DNA of 64,000 nucleotides from Bacteroidota bacterium. GTDB taxonomy: Bacteria > Bacteroidota > Bacteroidia > AKYH767-A > 2013-40CM-41-45. The position numbers were made by a program, and so were the translations under genes. Below the pieces are notes generated by a model. The model made no database searches. It saw only the letters and a program-made list of their open reading frames with translations, and was not told the origin of the DNA. Shown here piece by piece: positions 44,346 through 52,025 of the stretch (position 1 is its first letter; each line of letters starts with the position of its first letter). The stretch covers positions 254,164 to 318,163 of the forward strand of contig JADJSV010000020.1 of the NCBI GenBank assembly GCA_016711505.1. Reading direction: 5' to 3'.

Positions 44346-44966
44346 GTGACCATTACATTAAATAAAGCCGGAAAGAAATTTTATCGTGAGTGGATTTTCA
44401 GAAATCTGGATCTCACTCTGGAGCCAGGTGCAAAATTGGTCATCCTCGGACCAAATGGTTCAGGAAAATCAACTTTGTTACAAATACTCTCAGGAGCTAC
44501 AGGCTTAACGGAAGGTCAGATAAAATATAATTCTAATAGCACTGAGATTTCAGTCGACGAGATCTATCATTCAATTTCAATTTCTGCTCCTTATCTTGAA
44601 TTGATTGAAGAATTTACTCTGGAAGAGATCATTCATTTTCATTTTAAATTTAAGAAAGCAAAGAATAATTTGTCTGAAGCGGAGGTTTTGAATTTATCAG
44701 GATTGGAATCAAAAAAGGATAAAGTATTCAAGTTTTTTTCTTCAGGAATGAAGCAAAGAATAAAACTCACACTTGCTATTTTATCAGACACTTCAATTCT
44801 TTTACTGGATGAGCCTTGCAGCAATCTGGATAGTGAAGTTGTAAAATGGTATCAGGAAATGATCCGGAAGTATGCAATGGACAGAACGATCATTGTTGCG
44901 TCGAATAATCAAAAGGAAGAGTTTGGGTTTTGTGATAAGCAAATTTCAATTGATGATCTGAAATGA
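44346..44966 (+). CDS. ABC transporter ATP-binding protein
   Basis: 206 aa, GTG start. Walker A is LGPNGSGKSTLLQILSGATG, the signature is degenerate (FFSSGMKQRIKLTLAIL), Walker B is ILLLDEPCSNLD, and an H-loop His is absent: IIVASNNQKEEF has Asn where His is usual. No permease is adjacent. The stop overlaps the tsaE start (ATGA), so they are translationally coupled. In this position in Bacteroidota it is often seen between lpxA and tsaE. Substrate unknown, and it may be a partner of a permease elsewhere. Confidence 0.85.
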   Translation: MTITLNKAGKKFYREWIFRNLDLTLEPGAKLVILGPNGSGKSTLLQILSGATGLTEGQIKYNSNSTEISVDEIYHSISISAPYLELIEEFTLEEIIHFHFKFKKAKNNLSEAEVLNLSGLESKKDKVFKFFSSGMKQRIKLTLAILSDTSILLLDEPCSNLDSEVVKWYQEMIRKYAMDRTIIVASNNQKEEFGFCDKQISIDDLK

Positions 44967-45388
44967 ACCGTTTGGAAATTTTAGTAAAGAATGAATCAGA
45001 ATTAGCTTCAGCGGCGAAGTCGTTGATAAATTTTGCAGGTGAAGTGAAAGTCTGGATCTTCAAAGGTGAAATGGGTGCCGGCAAGACAACCTTTATCCGG
45101 TACATCTGTCAGGAACTCGAAGTAGTTGAGAATGTGAGTAGTCCGACGTTCTCCATCATCAACGAATATTCATGTAAAAACGGTGAATTGGTCTATCATT
45201 TCGACTTTTATCGGATTGAAAAGGAGCAGGAAGCTGTTGATATCGGTTGTGAAGAATATTTTTATAGCGGGAACATTTGTTTGGTTGAATGGCCGGAAAA
45301 AATTTTAAATTTAGTGCCTGAACCAAAGATTGAAGTCACTATCGTTTCTGATGGTGTAAACAGAAAGATTACATTTTCTCATGATTGA
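44963..45388 (+). CDS. tsaE: tRNA threonylcarbamoyladenosine biosynthesis ATPase TsaE
   Basis: 141 aa. It has the P-loop VWIFKGEMGAGKTTFIRYIC, switch region VSSPTFSIINEY, HFDFYRIEKEQEAVDIG and CLVEWPEKI, all standard for TsaE, which drives the TsaB-TsaD complex in making t6A37 of ANN-decoding tRNAs. Starts within the ABC gene (4-nt overlap) and its end overlaps the ald start by 8 nt. Confidence 0.95.
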   Translation: MNRLEILVKNESELASAAKSLINFAGEVKVWIFKGEMGAGKTTFIRYICQELEVVENVSSPTFSIINEYSCKNGELVYHFDFYRIEKEQEAVDIGCEEYFYSGNICLVEWPEKILNLVPEPKIEVTIVSDGVNRKITFSHD

Positions 45389-46600
45389 ACGAAAAGTCAG
45401 TGCATCATTAGCAGCCTCTGCGGCGCTGATGCCACAGGAAGCGATGCTGGAAGTACGCAAGCAGCATAAGCAACTCTATATTGGAATCCCAAGGAAATTT
45501 CTTTTCAGGAAAACAGGGTGCCTTTGATCCCTGAATCTGTTGCGCTTCTGACAAACCACGGACATCAGATCGTTATAGAAGCAGGAGCCGGTGCAGCATC
45601 CAAAATCGAAGATTCAGATTTCAGTGAAGCCGGAGCACGGATCGCTTACAGTTCAGAAGAAGTTTATAAAGCTGATATAATTTTAAAAGTAGCACCGCCA
45701 TCAAAAGCGGAGGTTGAGTTGTTCCAGACACGTCAGACGTTGATCTCAATTTTGCAGATGAGTATGCAGAATTCAGAATACATAAGAACCCTATCAAACA
45801 AAAAGATCACTGCAATCGGATACGAATTTATCCATGATGAATCGGGAGTGTATCCGATCATTCAGGCAATGAGTGAGATCGTTGGAAGTTCAAGTATCCT
45901 TATTGCAGCAGAGTATCTGAGTAATGCATTCAGTGGTAAAGGTGAATTGCTGGGAGGAGTGGCAGGAATTCCGCCATCAGTCGTAGTAATTATCGGAGCA
46001 GGAACAGTAGGTGAGTACGCAGCCCGTGCAGCCATTGGACTAGGTGCCGATGTCAGAGTATTCGATAATTCAATACATCGTTTACGCAGACTTCAGAATC
46101 GATTAGGCCGCCGTATCTACACTTCCATTCTTGTTCCAAATACACTTCTTCGTGAATTGAAAAATGCAGATGTTGCAATCGGTGCATTGCGTTCAAGCGA
46201 AGGTCGTACACCTGTAGTAGTTACTGATGAAATGGTTTCCGAAATGCGTGCCGGATCAGTTATCGTCGATGTAAGTATCGATCAAGGTGGCTGTTTCGAA
46301 ACTTCAGAAGTGACAAATCACCTGCAACCAACTTTTAAAAAATACGGAGTCGTTCACTATTGCGTTCCCAATATAGCATCCCGCGTTAGCCGTACTGCAT
46401 CTACAGCATTGAGTAATATCTTTACTCAGATCCTTCTTTCTGCAGCGGAGGAAGGTGGAATTGACGAAGTGATGTGGAAGGATCGGTCTGTTCGTAATGG
46501 CGTGTATATGTACAATGGTTCAATTACGAACAGGTACATCGCTGAGACTTGTAGATTGCCTTATAAGGATTTGGATCTTTTGAGAGCTGCGAGACTTTAA
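45381..46600 (+). pseudogene. ald: Alanine dehydrogenase, single-base frameshift near the N-terminus
   Basis: The gene starts at ATG 45381: MIERKVSASLAASAALMPQE, then LEVRKQHKQLYIGIP, the expected Bacteroidota N-terminus. After CCA the codons become AGG AAA TTT and reach a TGA. Inserting one A at 45491-45492 gives PKEISFQENRVPLIPESVAL and joins the long downstream frame. That frame contains GAGAASKIEDSDFSEAGARI, IGYEFIHDESGVYP, Rossmann motif VVIIGAGTVGEYAARAAIGL and NIASRVSRTASTALSN. The full product would be about 406 aa, interconverting alanine and pyruvate with NAD. All else is intact, so a sequencing error is likely. Confidence 0.87.
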
Positions 46601-46912
46601 AAAATTTGTCGAAAAATTAAACATTGTACTTCAGAAATTGAATTTTAATGGCTAGCATGATTGAAATATACCTTTCAGGATGACTATTGTTGGCTTCCTA
46701 ATATGCAAAAGGGGGAAAAAAATGCGGGCCGAAGGCCCGCATTTTTTTCCCCCTTTTGCATAATGTTCACGTGCATAGTCATCCTGAAAGGACCTTTTCG
46801 TTTTCTAAGGTACACTTTCTGATTTTTGTACCATCATAATTGTTATTCGGTGACTATTTACTGTTTACAGTAGTGGGTTATAAAATTAAAAGTCTAGAAA
46901 AAAACTGCATTT
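46601..46912. other. Spacer after ald holding the nested palindrome
   Basis: 312 bp without a gene. The first 70 bp are unremarkable. 46671-46791 is the composite inverted repeat described separately. The rest is AT-rich. Confidence 0.6.
46671..46791. repeat. Nested perfect inverted repeat (29-bp inner stem, 17-bp outer stem)
   Basis: The inner arm 46702-46730 (starts TATGCAAAAGGGGG, ends ATGCGGGCC) is exactly complementary to 46734-46762, with a loop of only GAA. The outer arm CCTTTCAGGATGACTAT (46671-46687) is exactly complementary to 46775-46791. The two 12-14 nt linkers between stems do not match. The inner hairpin could terminate transcription from either side (A7 and T7 tracts within the stem). 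It sits between ald (+) and a small minus-strand gene, and looks like a mobile-type palindromic element rather than a plain terminator. Confidence 0.92.
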
Positions 46913-47104
46913 TTATTTTTTCATTTTACTTAATCTGACAACTGTAGATATCAAGAAGCCGCATATGACCAGCATTGATAAAATAACAAAACAAAAGAAT
47001 ATTGGATATGGAAGTCCGGGTAAGTATAATGCAAATATTAAGGCTTGACTTAACAAAAAAACAATTAAGCAGGTAAGAAATATAATACTTAAAATCCTCT
47101 TCAT
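46913..47104 (-). CDS. Small membrane protein, 63 aa, two helices
   Basis: MKRILSIIFLTCLIVFLLSQ begins the first helix. PYPIFFCFVILSMLVICGFL forms the second, and the end is basic (RLSKMKK). The N-terminus is short and positive, so both termini are probably cytoplasmic. No family recognised. The frame may be real or an AT-rich chance frame; its clean start and helix pair favour the former. Confidence 0.4.
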   Translation of the reverse strand: MKRILSIIFLTCLIVFLLSQALIFALYLPGLPYPIFFCFVILSMLVICGFLISTVVRLSKMKK

Positions 47105-47156
47105 TTTAAAATGTAACTTTGATTAAAACACTCTGTTTATTCGAAGGAAATTTTTC

Positions 47157-47211
47157 CACTTCATTTCACTTCATTTCATTTCACTTCATTCCACTTCATT
47201 TCACTTCATTT
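47157..47211. repeat. Pentamer-type tandem repeat (CACTT/CATTT)
   Basis: About eleven 5-nt units alternating CACTT and CATTT. It overlaps the stop codon and last codons of the proline dehydrogenase gene (stop at 47201-47203). Unlike the other arrays in the window, its period is 5 or 10 rather than 7. Confidence 0.8.
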
Positions 47212-48382
47212 GTTTTCTCCTTCGTTTCTCCAGCATTATCAACGAAAGTTCCCTCCCCGTCTGCCCTTTTACAGAAGTATTTTCCTGCGCCCGACGAATC
47301 AAATAGGGGAGTACGGAATTTACCGGACCATAAGGCACATACTTACAAACATTATATCCTTTACTAGCTAAATTAAAACTGATATGATCGCTCATGCCAT
47401 ACAATTGTGAAAACCAAATGTGCGGATGATTGACAGGAATGTTTTTTTCGTTCATCCATTCAACTAAATTCAATGTGCTTTGTTCATTGTGAGTTGCGCA
47501 GCAAAATGCAACATTGTCGACATTATCTAAAGCGATCTTCAACGCAGTATTGTAATCGTTATCGGCAGATTGTTTATCGGGTTGAATAGGTGAACGGTAA
47601 TTTAATTTCATCGCACGTTCGCGTTCAATTTCCATATAGGCGCCGCGCACAATTTTAAATCCGGGTTTGTAGTTGTTCTCTTTTGCATGAGCTATCGAAT
47701 CTTTCATGAAAGCAACACGATCGGTACGATACATCTGAAGTGTATTGTAAATAATTACTCGCTCCTTGTTGAAACTTTTCATCATCTCTCTTGCAACTTC
47801 ATCGAAAACGTCTTGTGGCGAGCTATGTTCTGCATCAATAAAGATTGGAACATTGTTATCATGTCCTGCCTGACAAATCTTATAGATCCTATCTAAAAAT
47901 TTGTCGTACTCCAGTTTTTCTTTTGCATTCAATTCAAATCCGGCATTCTTTTTTTCAAGCAATGCCATATGTGCAAATGCAGTTGGTTTGAAAACGGAGA
48001 AAGGAATATTTTTATCGCCCTTGGCGCGCTTGATGGTTTCAAGAGTTTCATCGAGTGCACTCTGAAAATCTTCTTCCGACTCTTTTCCTTCGACAGAGTA
48101 ATCGAGTATCGTGCCGATATTATATCTTCCCAAAGTATCAATGGTCTTCTGACAATCCTGAATAGTTTCGCCACCACAGAAATGTTTGAAGATCGTAGCT
48201 TTGATCAATCCTTTCACGGGAAGATGTGCCCATAATGCGAAATTGACAAACGGTGGACTGATTTTCACCAACCAGTTATAGCTGATCATTTTAAAGAGTC
48301 CATAAGCGCGATTCAGATCGGCATCAGACTTTGAACTAAAAGCAACTTTTGTATCGTCGAAGGAAATAAGATGGTCTCTCAT
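47201..48382 (-). CDS. Proline dehydrogenase family protein
   Basis: 393 aa from ATG 48382 (MRDHLISFDDTKVAFSSKSD); the upstream TTG extension lacks similarity. It is a TIM-barrel FAD enzyme with LDYSVEGKESEEDF, KPTAFAHMALLEKK, PIFIDAEHSSPQDVFDEVAR, IYNTLQMYRTDR, KIVRGAYMEIERERA, FCCATHNEQST and the C-terminal YVPYGPVNSVLPYLIRRAQE (the YxxxR-type proline-binding end). It oxidises proline to pyrroline-5-carboxylate. The P5C dehydrogenase partner is not adjacent. The last codons lie in a pentamer repeat. Confidence 0.92.
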   Translation of the reverse strand: MRDHLISFDDTKVAFSSKSDADLNRAYGLFKMISYNWLVKISPPFVNFALWAHLPVKGLIKATIFKHFCGGETIQDCQKTIDTLGRYNIGTILDYSVEGKESEEDFQSALDETLETIKRAKGDKNIPFSVFKPTAFAHMALLEKKNAGFELNAKEKLEYDKFLDRIYKICQAGHDNNVPIFIDAEHSSPQDVFDEVAREMMKSFNKERVIIYNTLQMYRTDRVAFMKDSIAHAKENNYKPGFKIVRGAYMEIERERAMKLNYRSPIQPDKQSADNDYNTALKIALDNVDNVAFCCATHNEQSTLNLVEWMNEKNIPVNHPHIWFSQLYGMSDHISFNLASKGYNVCKYVPYGPVNSVLPYLIRRAQENTSVKGQTGRELSLIMLEKRRRKQMK

Positions 48383-48520
48383 AGAATGACTGCAAACGTA
48401 ATCAATAACCTCCAAAGGTCAAGGAAGCTAAAGCGGAATTTTTGCTGATTTTTCACCAAAAACCACTGTATTTGTTTGACATCTAACTACTTTACAATAA
48501 AGCGAGAAAGTTTGTAAATA

Positions 48521-48550
48521 CCCCGTTATTCGTTATTCATTATTCATTAC
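48521..48550. repeat. Short heptamer array CGTTATT/CATTATT
   Basis: Four 7-nt units (CGTTATT x2, CATTATT, CATTACC) in the divergent spacer between proline dehydrogenase and the DAHP synthase gene. The unit is the complement of the AACGAAT/AATAACG type found at 25349-25432. Confidence 0.7.
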
Positions 48551-48575
48551 CTGTAAAGCGTTGTGTAATTGATAG

Positions 48576-48583
48576 TATCTTTG
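48576..48583 (+). promoter_or_regulatory. Probable -7 box of the aromatic operon
   Basis: TATCTTTG fits TAnnTTTG and lies 9 bp before the ATG at 48592. The -33 element is not evident. Confidence 0.5.
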
Positions 48584-48591
48584 CAGAAGTT

Positions 48592-49701
48592 ATGGTTCCA
48601 GCACAAATAAATTCTACATCAATCGACAAATGGCCATTTGCCCTGAGCAGGCCGGTTATTATTGCAGGTCCGTGTGGTGTTGAATCCGAAGAGCAGATCT
48701 CATCGACTGCAAAAGAATTAAGCAAATTAAATATTCAACTTCTTCGTGGCGGGATCTGGAAACCCAGAACGCGTCCGGATTCTTTTCAGGGAATAGGTAC
48801 TGAAGGTTTGCGTTGGTTGAAAAATGCCGGCATTGAAAATAATTTACCTGTAACAGTAGAAGTTGCAAATCCTAAACACGTTGAAGAAGCACTGAAGGAA
48901 AAGATCGATGTACTTTGGATAGGAGCACGAACGACAGTGAATCCCTTCCTGGTACAGGAAATTGCAGATGCACTTCGCGGTGTTGATATACCGGTGATGG
49001 TGAAAAATCCAATCAACCCTGAACTTGAATTATGGATCGGTGCATTTGAAAGATTAAATCGTTCGGGAATAAATAATGTGATGGCCATCCATCGCGGCTT
49101 TTCAACATTTTCAAAAAGTAAATATCGCAATGCGCCCAACTGGCAGATTCCGATTGAATTGAAACGGAGATTTCCAGATTTACCTATCATTTGTGATCCC
49201 AGTCATATTGCAGGAGTTCGTTCATTGATACCTTCACTTTCACAGATCGCATTGGATCTGAATTACGATGGATTGATGATTGAAACGCATATCGATCCTG
49301 AAAAAGCACAGAGCGATAAAGAACAACAACTCACTCCGGCTGCACTAGGTGAACTACTTTCAAATTTAGTTGTACGCCAGTCATCAGTTGATGATGTGAT
49401 GTTTCTGAATCTGCTGGATGAATTGCGTGATAGAATAAATTCGATCGATGAAAGAATACTTGTAATGATGGCCGAACGAATGGCAATTGCAAGAGAGATA
49501 GGTCAGTACAAAAAAGAAAATAATATGACCATCCTTCAAGTTGAGCGATGGAATGAAATATTGAAGACTAGAGGCCAGTCAGGTGAAATGAAAGAACTCA
49601 GTCCTGAATTCATAGTGAAATTACTCGAATTGATTCATGAGGAATCAATCCGACACCAAACCGAGATCATGAATCTCAAAGAAGCCGATAAGGCAAAATA
49701 A
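48592..49701 (+). CDS. Bifunctional DAHP synthase / chorismate mutase type II
   Basis: 369 aa. The N-terminal KDPG/DAHPS barrel (about 1-260) shows IIAGPCGVESEEQISSTAKE, LRGGIWKPRTRPDSFQGIG, IDVLWIGARTTVNPFLVQEI, VMVKNPINPE, and CDPSHIAGVRSLIPSLSQIA. The C-terminal AroQ-type chorismate mutase (about 270-360) has LLDELRDRINSIDERILVMM followed by AERMAIAREIGQYKKENN. This fusion, in which the mutase domain can give feedback control, is common in Bacteroidota. It makes DAHP from PEP and erythrose-4-phosphate and prephenate from chorismate. 1 bp to aroB. Confidence 0.95.
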   Translation: MVPAQINSTSIDKWPFALSRPVIIAGPCGVESEEQISSTAKELSKLNIQLLRGGIWKPRTRPDSFQGIGTEGLRWLKNAGIENNLPVTVEVANPKHVEEALKEKIDVLWIGARTTVNPFLVQEIADALRGVDIPVMVKNPINPELELWIGAFERLNRSGINNVMAIHRGFSTFSKSKYRNAPNWQIPIELKRRFPDLPIICDPSHIAGVRSLIPSLSQIALDLNYDGLMIETHIDPEKAQSDKEQQLTPAALGELLSNLVVRQSSVDDVMFLNLLDELRDRINSIDERILVMMAERMAIAREIGQYKKENNMTILQVERWNEILKTRGQSGEMKELSPEFIVKLLELIHEESIRHQTEIMNLKEADKAK

Positions 49702-49702
49702 A

Positions 49703-50776
49703 ATGCAAACGACAACAGCAAATCTGGATTCAATTTATTTCGGGCAGGAATCTCTCGCAAACATTCAAAGAATGATTCTGGCAAATAAATACTCTTCTGT
49801 ATTTATTCTCTGCGATGAAAACACCGAAGTACATTGCTTACCGGCCTTTGTTGAATTTTCGGAACTGGAAAGCGCCGGTTTACTTATTATTCATGCCGGA
49901 GAATCTGAGAAGACATTTGACACTGTGAGTGATGTTTGTAAATCACTGCTTGCAGAAGGTGCTGACAGAAAAGCCTTACTTATAAATTTAGGTGGCGGGG
50001 TTGTGAGCGATATAGGTGGATTTGTTGCGTCAATTTATAAACGTGGTATAGATTTTATCAATGTCCCTACAACATTAATGGCAATGGTCGATGCCTCTAT
50101 TGGCGGAAAGACAGGAGTGAATCTGAGTGGAGCAAAGAATTCTGTTGGTGTATTTTCTTCACCACAAGCCGTTTTTATTGATTCGGATTTCCTGGCAACT
50201 CTTGCTGAAGAAGAATTTCATGCAGGATTTGCAGAGGTAATCAAGCATTCATTGATCGGTGATGCAGAATACTGGAATACCATCTCTCAACTTTCCGATT
50301 TTAGATCTGTTTCAGATATTGATGACATCATCCTTCAGTCTGTTGAAATTAAAAAACTGATCACCGATGAAGATTTCAAAGAAAGCGGCATCAGAAAAAG
50401 TCTGAACTTCGGACACACTCTTGGACATGCTTACGAAAGTTCATCGATGAAATCGCAGGAGAATAAATTGCTTCATGGAAACGCAGTTGCATTAGGAATG
50501 ATTGGAGAATTATTTTTATCCTCTAAACTTGCAGGCTTTCCAACAGATAAATTAACAACTGTCATTGATTTTCTTGTGAAGCATTATGGCAAATTCATTT
50601 ATTCCATCAATGAAAATGAACTTGATGAATTTTTAAATTCTGATAAGAAAAATGAAAATGGTAAAATTGGATTCTATCTGTTGAAAGATATTGGAGTAGG
50701 TGCCGGAATGTTTTTCCCCGAGCATCAGCTGATAGAAGAAGCGGTTGCGTTTACAAAAAGTATCCTGACTGAGTAG
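49703..50776 (+). CDS. aroB: 3-dehydroquinate synthase
   Basis: 357 aa. It has the NAD-binding LLINLGGGVVSDIGGFVASI, the substrate region PTTLMAMVDASIGGKTGVNL, EEFHAGFAEVIKHSLIGD and zinc ligands in LNFGHTLGHAYESS and LLHGNAVALGM. It cyclises DAHP to 3-dehydroquinate. Complete, and tightly spaced with both neighbours (1 bp each side). Confidence 0.96.
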   Translation: MQTTTANLDSIYFGQESLANIQRMILANKYSSVFILCDENTEVHCLPAFVEFSELESAGLLIIHAGESEKTFDTVSDVCKSLLAEGADRKALLINLGGGVVSDIGGFVASIYKRGIDFINVPTTLMAMVDASIGGKTGVNLSGAKNSVGVFSSPQAVFIDSDFLATLAEEEFHAGFAEVIKHSLIGDAEYWNTISQLSDFRSVSDIDDIILQSVEIKKLITDEDFKESGIRKSLNFGHTLGHAYESSSMKSQENKLLHGNAVALGMIGELFLSSKLAGFPTDKLTTVIDFLVKHYGKFIYSINENELDEFLNSDKKNENGKIGFYLLKDIGVGAGMFFPEHQLIEEAVAFTKSILTE

Positions 50777-50777
50777 T

Positions 50778-52006
50778 ATGGCTTTTCGATTAGTATCTTC
50801 GGGACCGGTTAAAAATTGCGAAGTTGCTTTAACACCTTCAAAAAGTGTTTCGAACAGAGCATTGATCATTCGTGCACTTTGTAAGGATCAATTTGGAATA
50901 GAAAATCTTTCAACGTCTTCTGATACGGAAGTTTTAATGAATGCATTAAATTCAGAGAGTTCAGAACTGAATGTGAATGATGCCGGAACGGCTTTTCGTT
51001 TTCTTGTAGCTTATCTTTCAATTCAGTCCGGAACATTTGTTTTATCCGGAAGTGAGAGAATGAAGCAGCGACCGGTTGGTCCGTTGGTTGAGGCCTTAAG
51101 AACTTTAGGTGCTGAAATTGAATATTCAGGAACTACAGGATTCCCACCATTGAAAATAAGTGGCCGGCAACTTGAAGGTGGAATTATTTCATCGACAATA
51201 ATTTAAGTTCGCAATTTGTTTCTTCGTTATTAATGATCGGCCCGGTTTTGAAGAATGGTTTGATCATTGAATTATCTGGCAAGCAAACTTCTGAATCATA
51301 TATTGATCTGACTATTGAAATGATGCGTTCTTATGGAGCAGAAGTTCAGAAGGAGGAAAACAGAATTATTGTTTCACCAAAGATTTACCATCCAAAAAAC
51401 TACATCGTTGAGAATGACTGGAGTTCTGCTTCTTATTGGTATTCTTTATGTGCTTTAAATCCGGGAAGTCAATTTATTTTACATGGGCTGAAAAAGAATT
51501 CATTTCAAGGCGACAGTATTATCGCAAGCATTATGAGTTCATTTGGGGTTACGACAAAATACGAATCAGAGAAAATTATTATGTCGTCGGAATACAGGAA
51601 ATTGTCTGAAATGATCTCTGAATTTGAATTCGATTTCAGTTCGTATCCTGATCTGGTTATGACAATGGCTGTTCTGTGTGCTGCGAAAGGAGTCAATGGT
51701 AAGTTTTCAGGAGTTGGTTCATTACGCATAAAGGAATCTGACAGACTTCAAGTACTAAAGTCAGAATTGGGAAAGTGTGGAGTGGAAGTGGCAATAGATG
51801 GAGATAATTTAGAAATTTCTTCAAAAACTTTATTTAAACTACCGGGAGTTATTGAAACACACAATGATCACCGAATAGCAATGGCTTTTGCGCCTTTAGC
51901 AACTGTCATGGAATCTGTTTCATTTGATTCGATTGATGTAGTGTCAAAGTCGTATCCTGAATTCTGGGAACAACTTTCTAAAGCAGGTTTAGATTTTACA
52001 AGTTAA
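50778..52006 (+). pseudogene. aroA: EPSP synthase, single-base frameshift
   Basis: The first part (to 51206) has TPSKSVSNRALIIRALCKDQ, LNVNDAGTAFRFLVAYLSIQ and GSERMKQRPVGPLVEALRTL, then breaks at GGIISS. In a neighbouring frame the rest follows: LSSQFVSSLLMIGPVLKNGL, ISGKQTSESYIDLTIE-like substrate region, YPDLVMTMAVLCAAKGVNGK, RIKESDRLQVLKSELGK and HNDHRIAMAFAPLA. Adding one A next to 51191 (TCA ATC GAC AAT) restores about 409 aa. It adds enolpyruvate from PEP to shikimate-3-phosphate. Because aroB and DAHP synthase are intact, an error in the sequence is more likely than loss. Its 3' end overlaps the convergent gene by 11 bp. Confidence 0.88.
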
Positions 52007-52025
52007 GTTTCACCTGAAACTTAAC
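51996..52025. terminator. Palindrome spanning the overlapping ends of aroA and the HhH protein gene
   Basis: GTTAAGTTTCA (52002-52012) and TGAAACTTAAC (52015-52025) are perfect 11-bp arms around CC. The aroA stop (52004-52006) is inside the left arm, and the minus-strand stop (51996-51998) is just outside it. It is a likely bidirectional terminator or transcript end within coding sequence. The loop would be 4 nt in practice. Confidence 0.6.

Noticed and set aside
45381..46600. Programmed frameshift in ald and aroA
   Set aside because: Unlike ung, the break sites CCA AGG and TCA TCG are not slippery heptamers. Missing bases are the simpler explanation.
47119..47367. Plus-strand open frame over the pentamer repeat
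   Set aside because: Repeat-derived Phe/His/Ser-rich sequence antisense to proline dehydrogenase.
52002..52025. Palindrome at the aroA end as an operator
   Set aside because: It overlaps two stop codons rather than a promoter, so a terminator or RNA end is more plausible.
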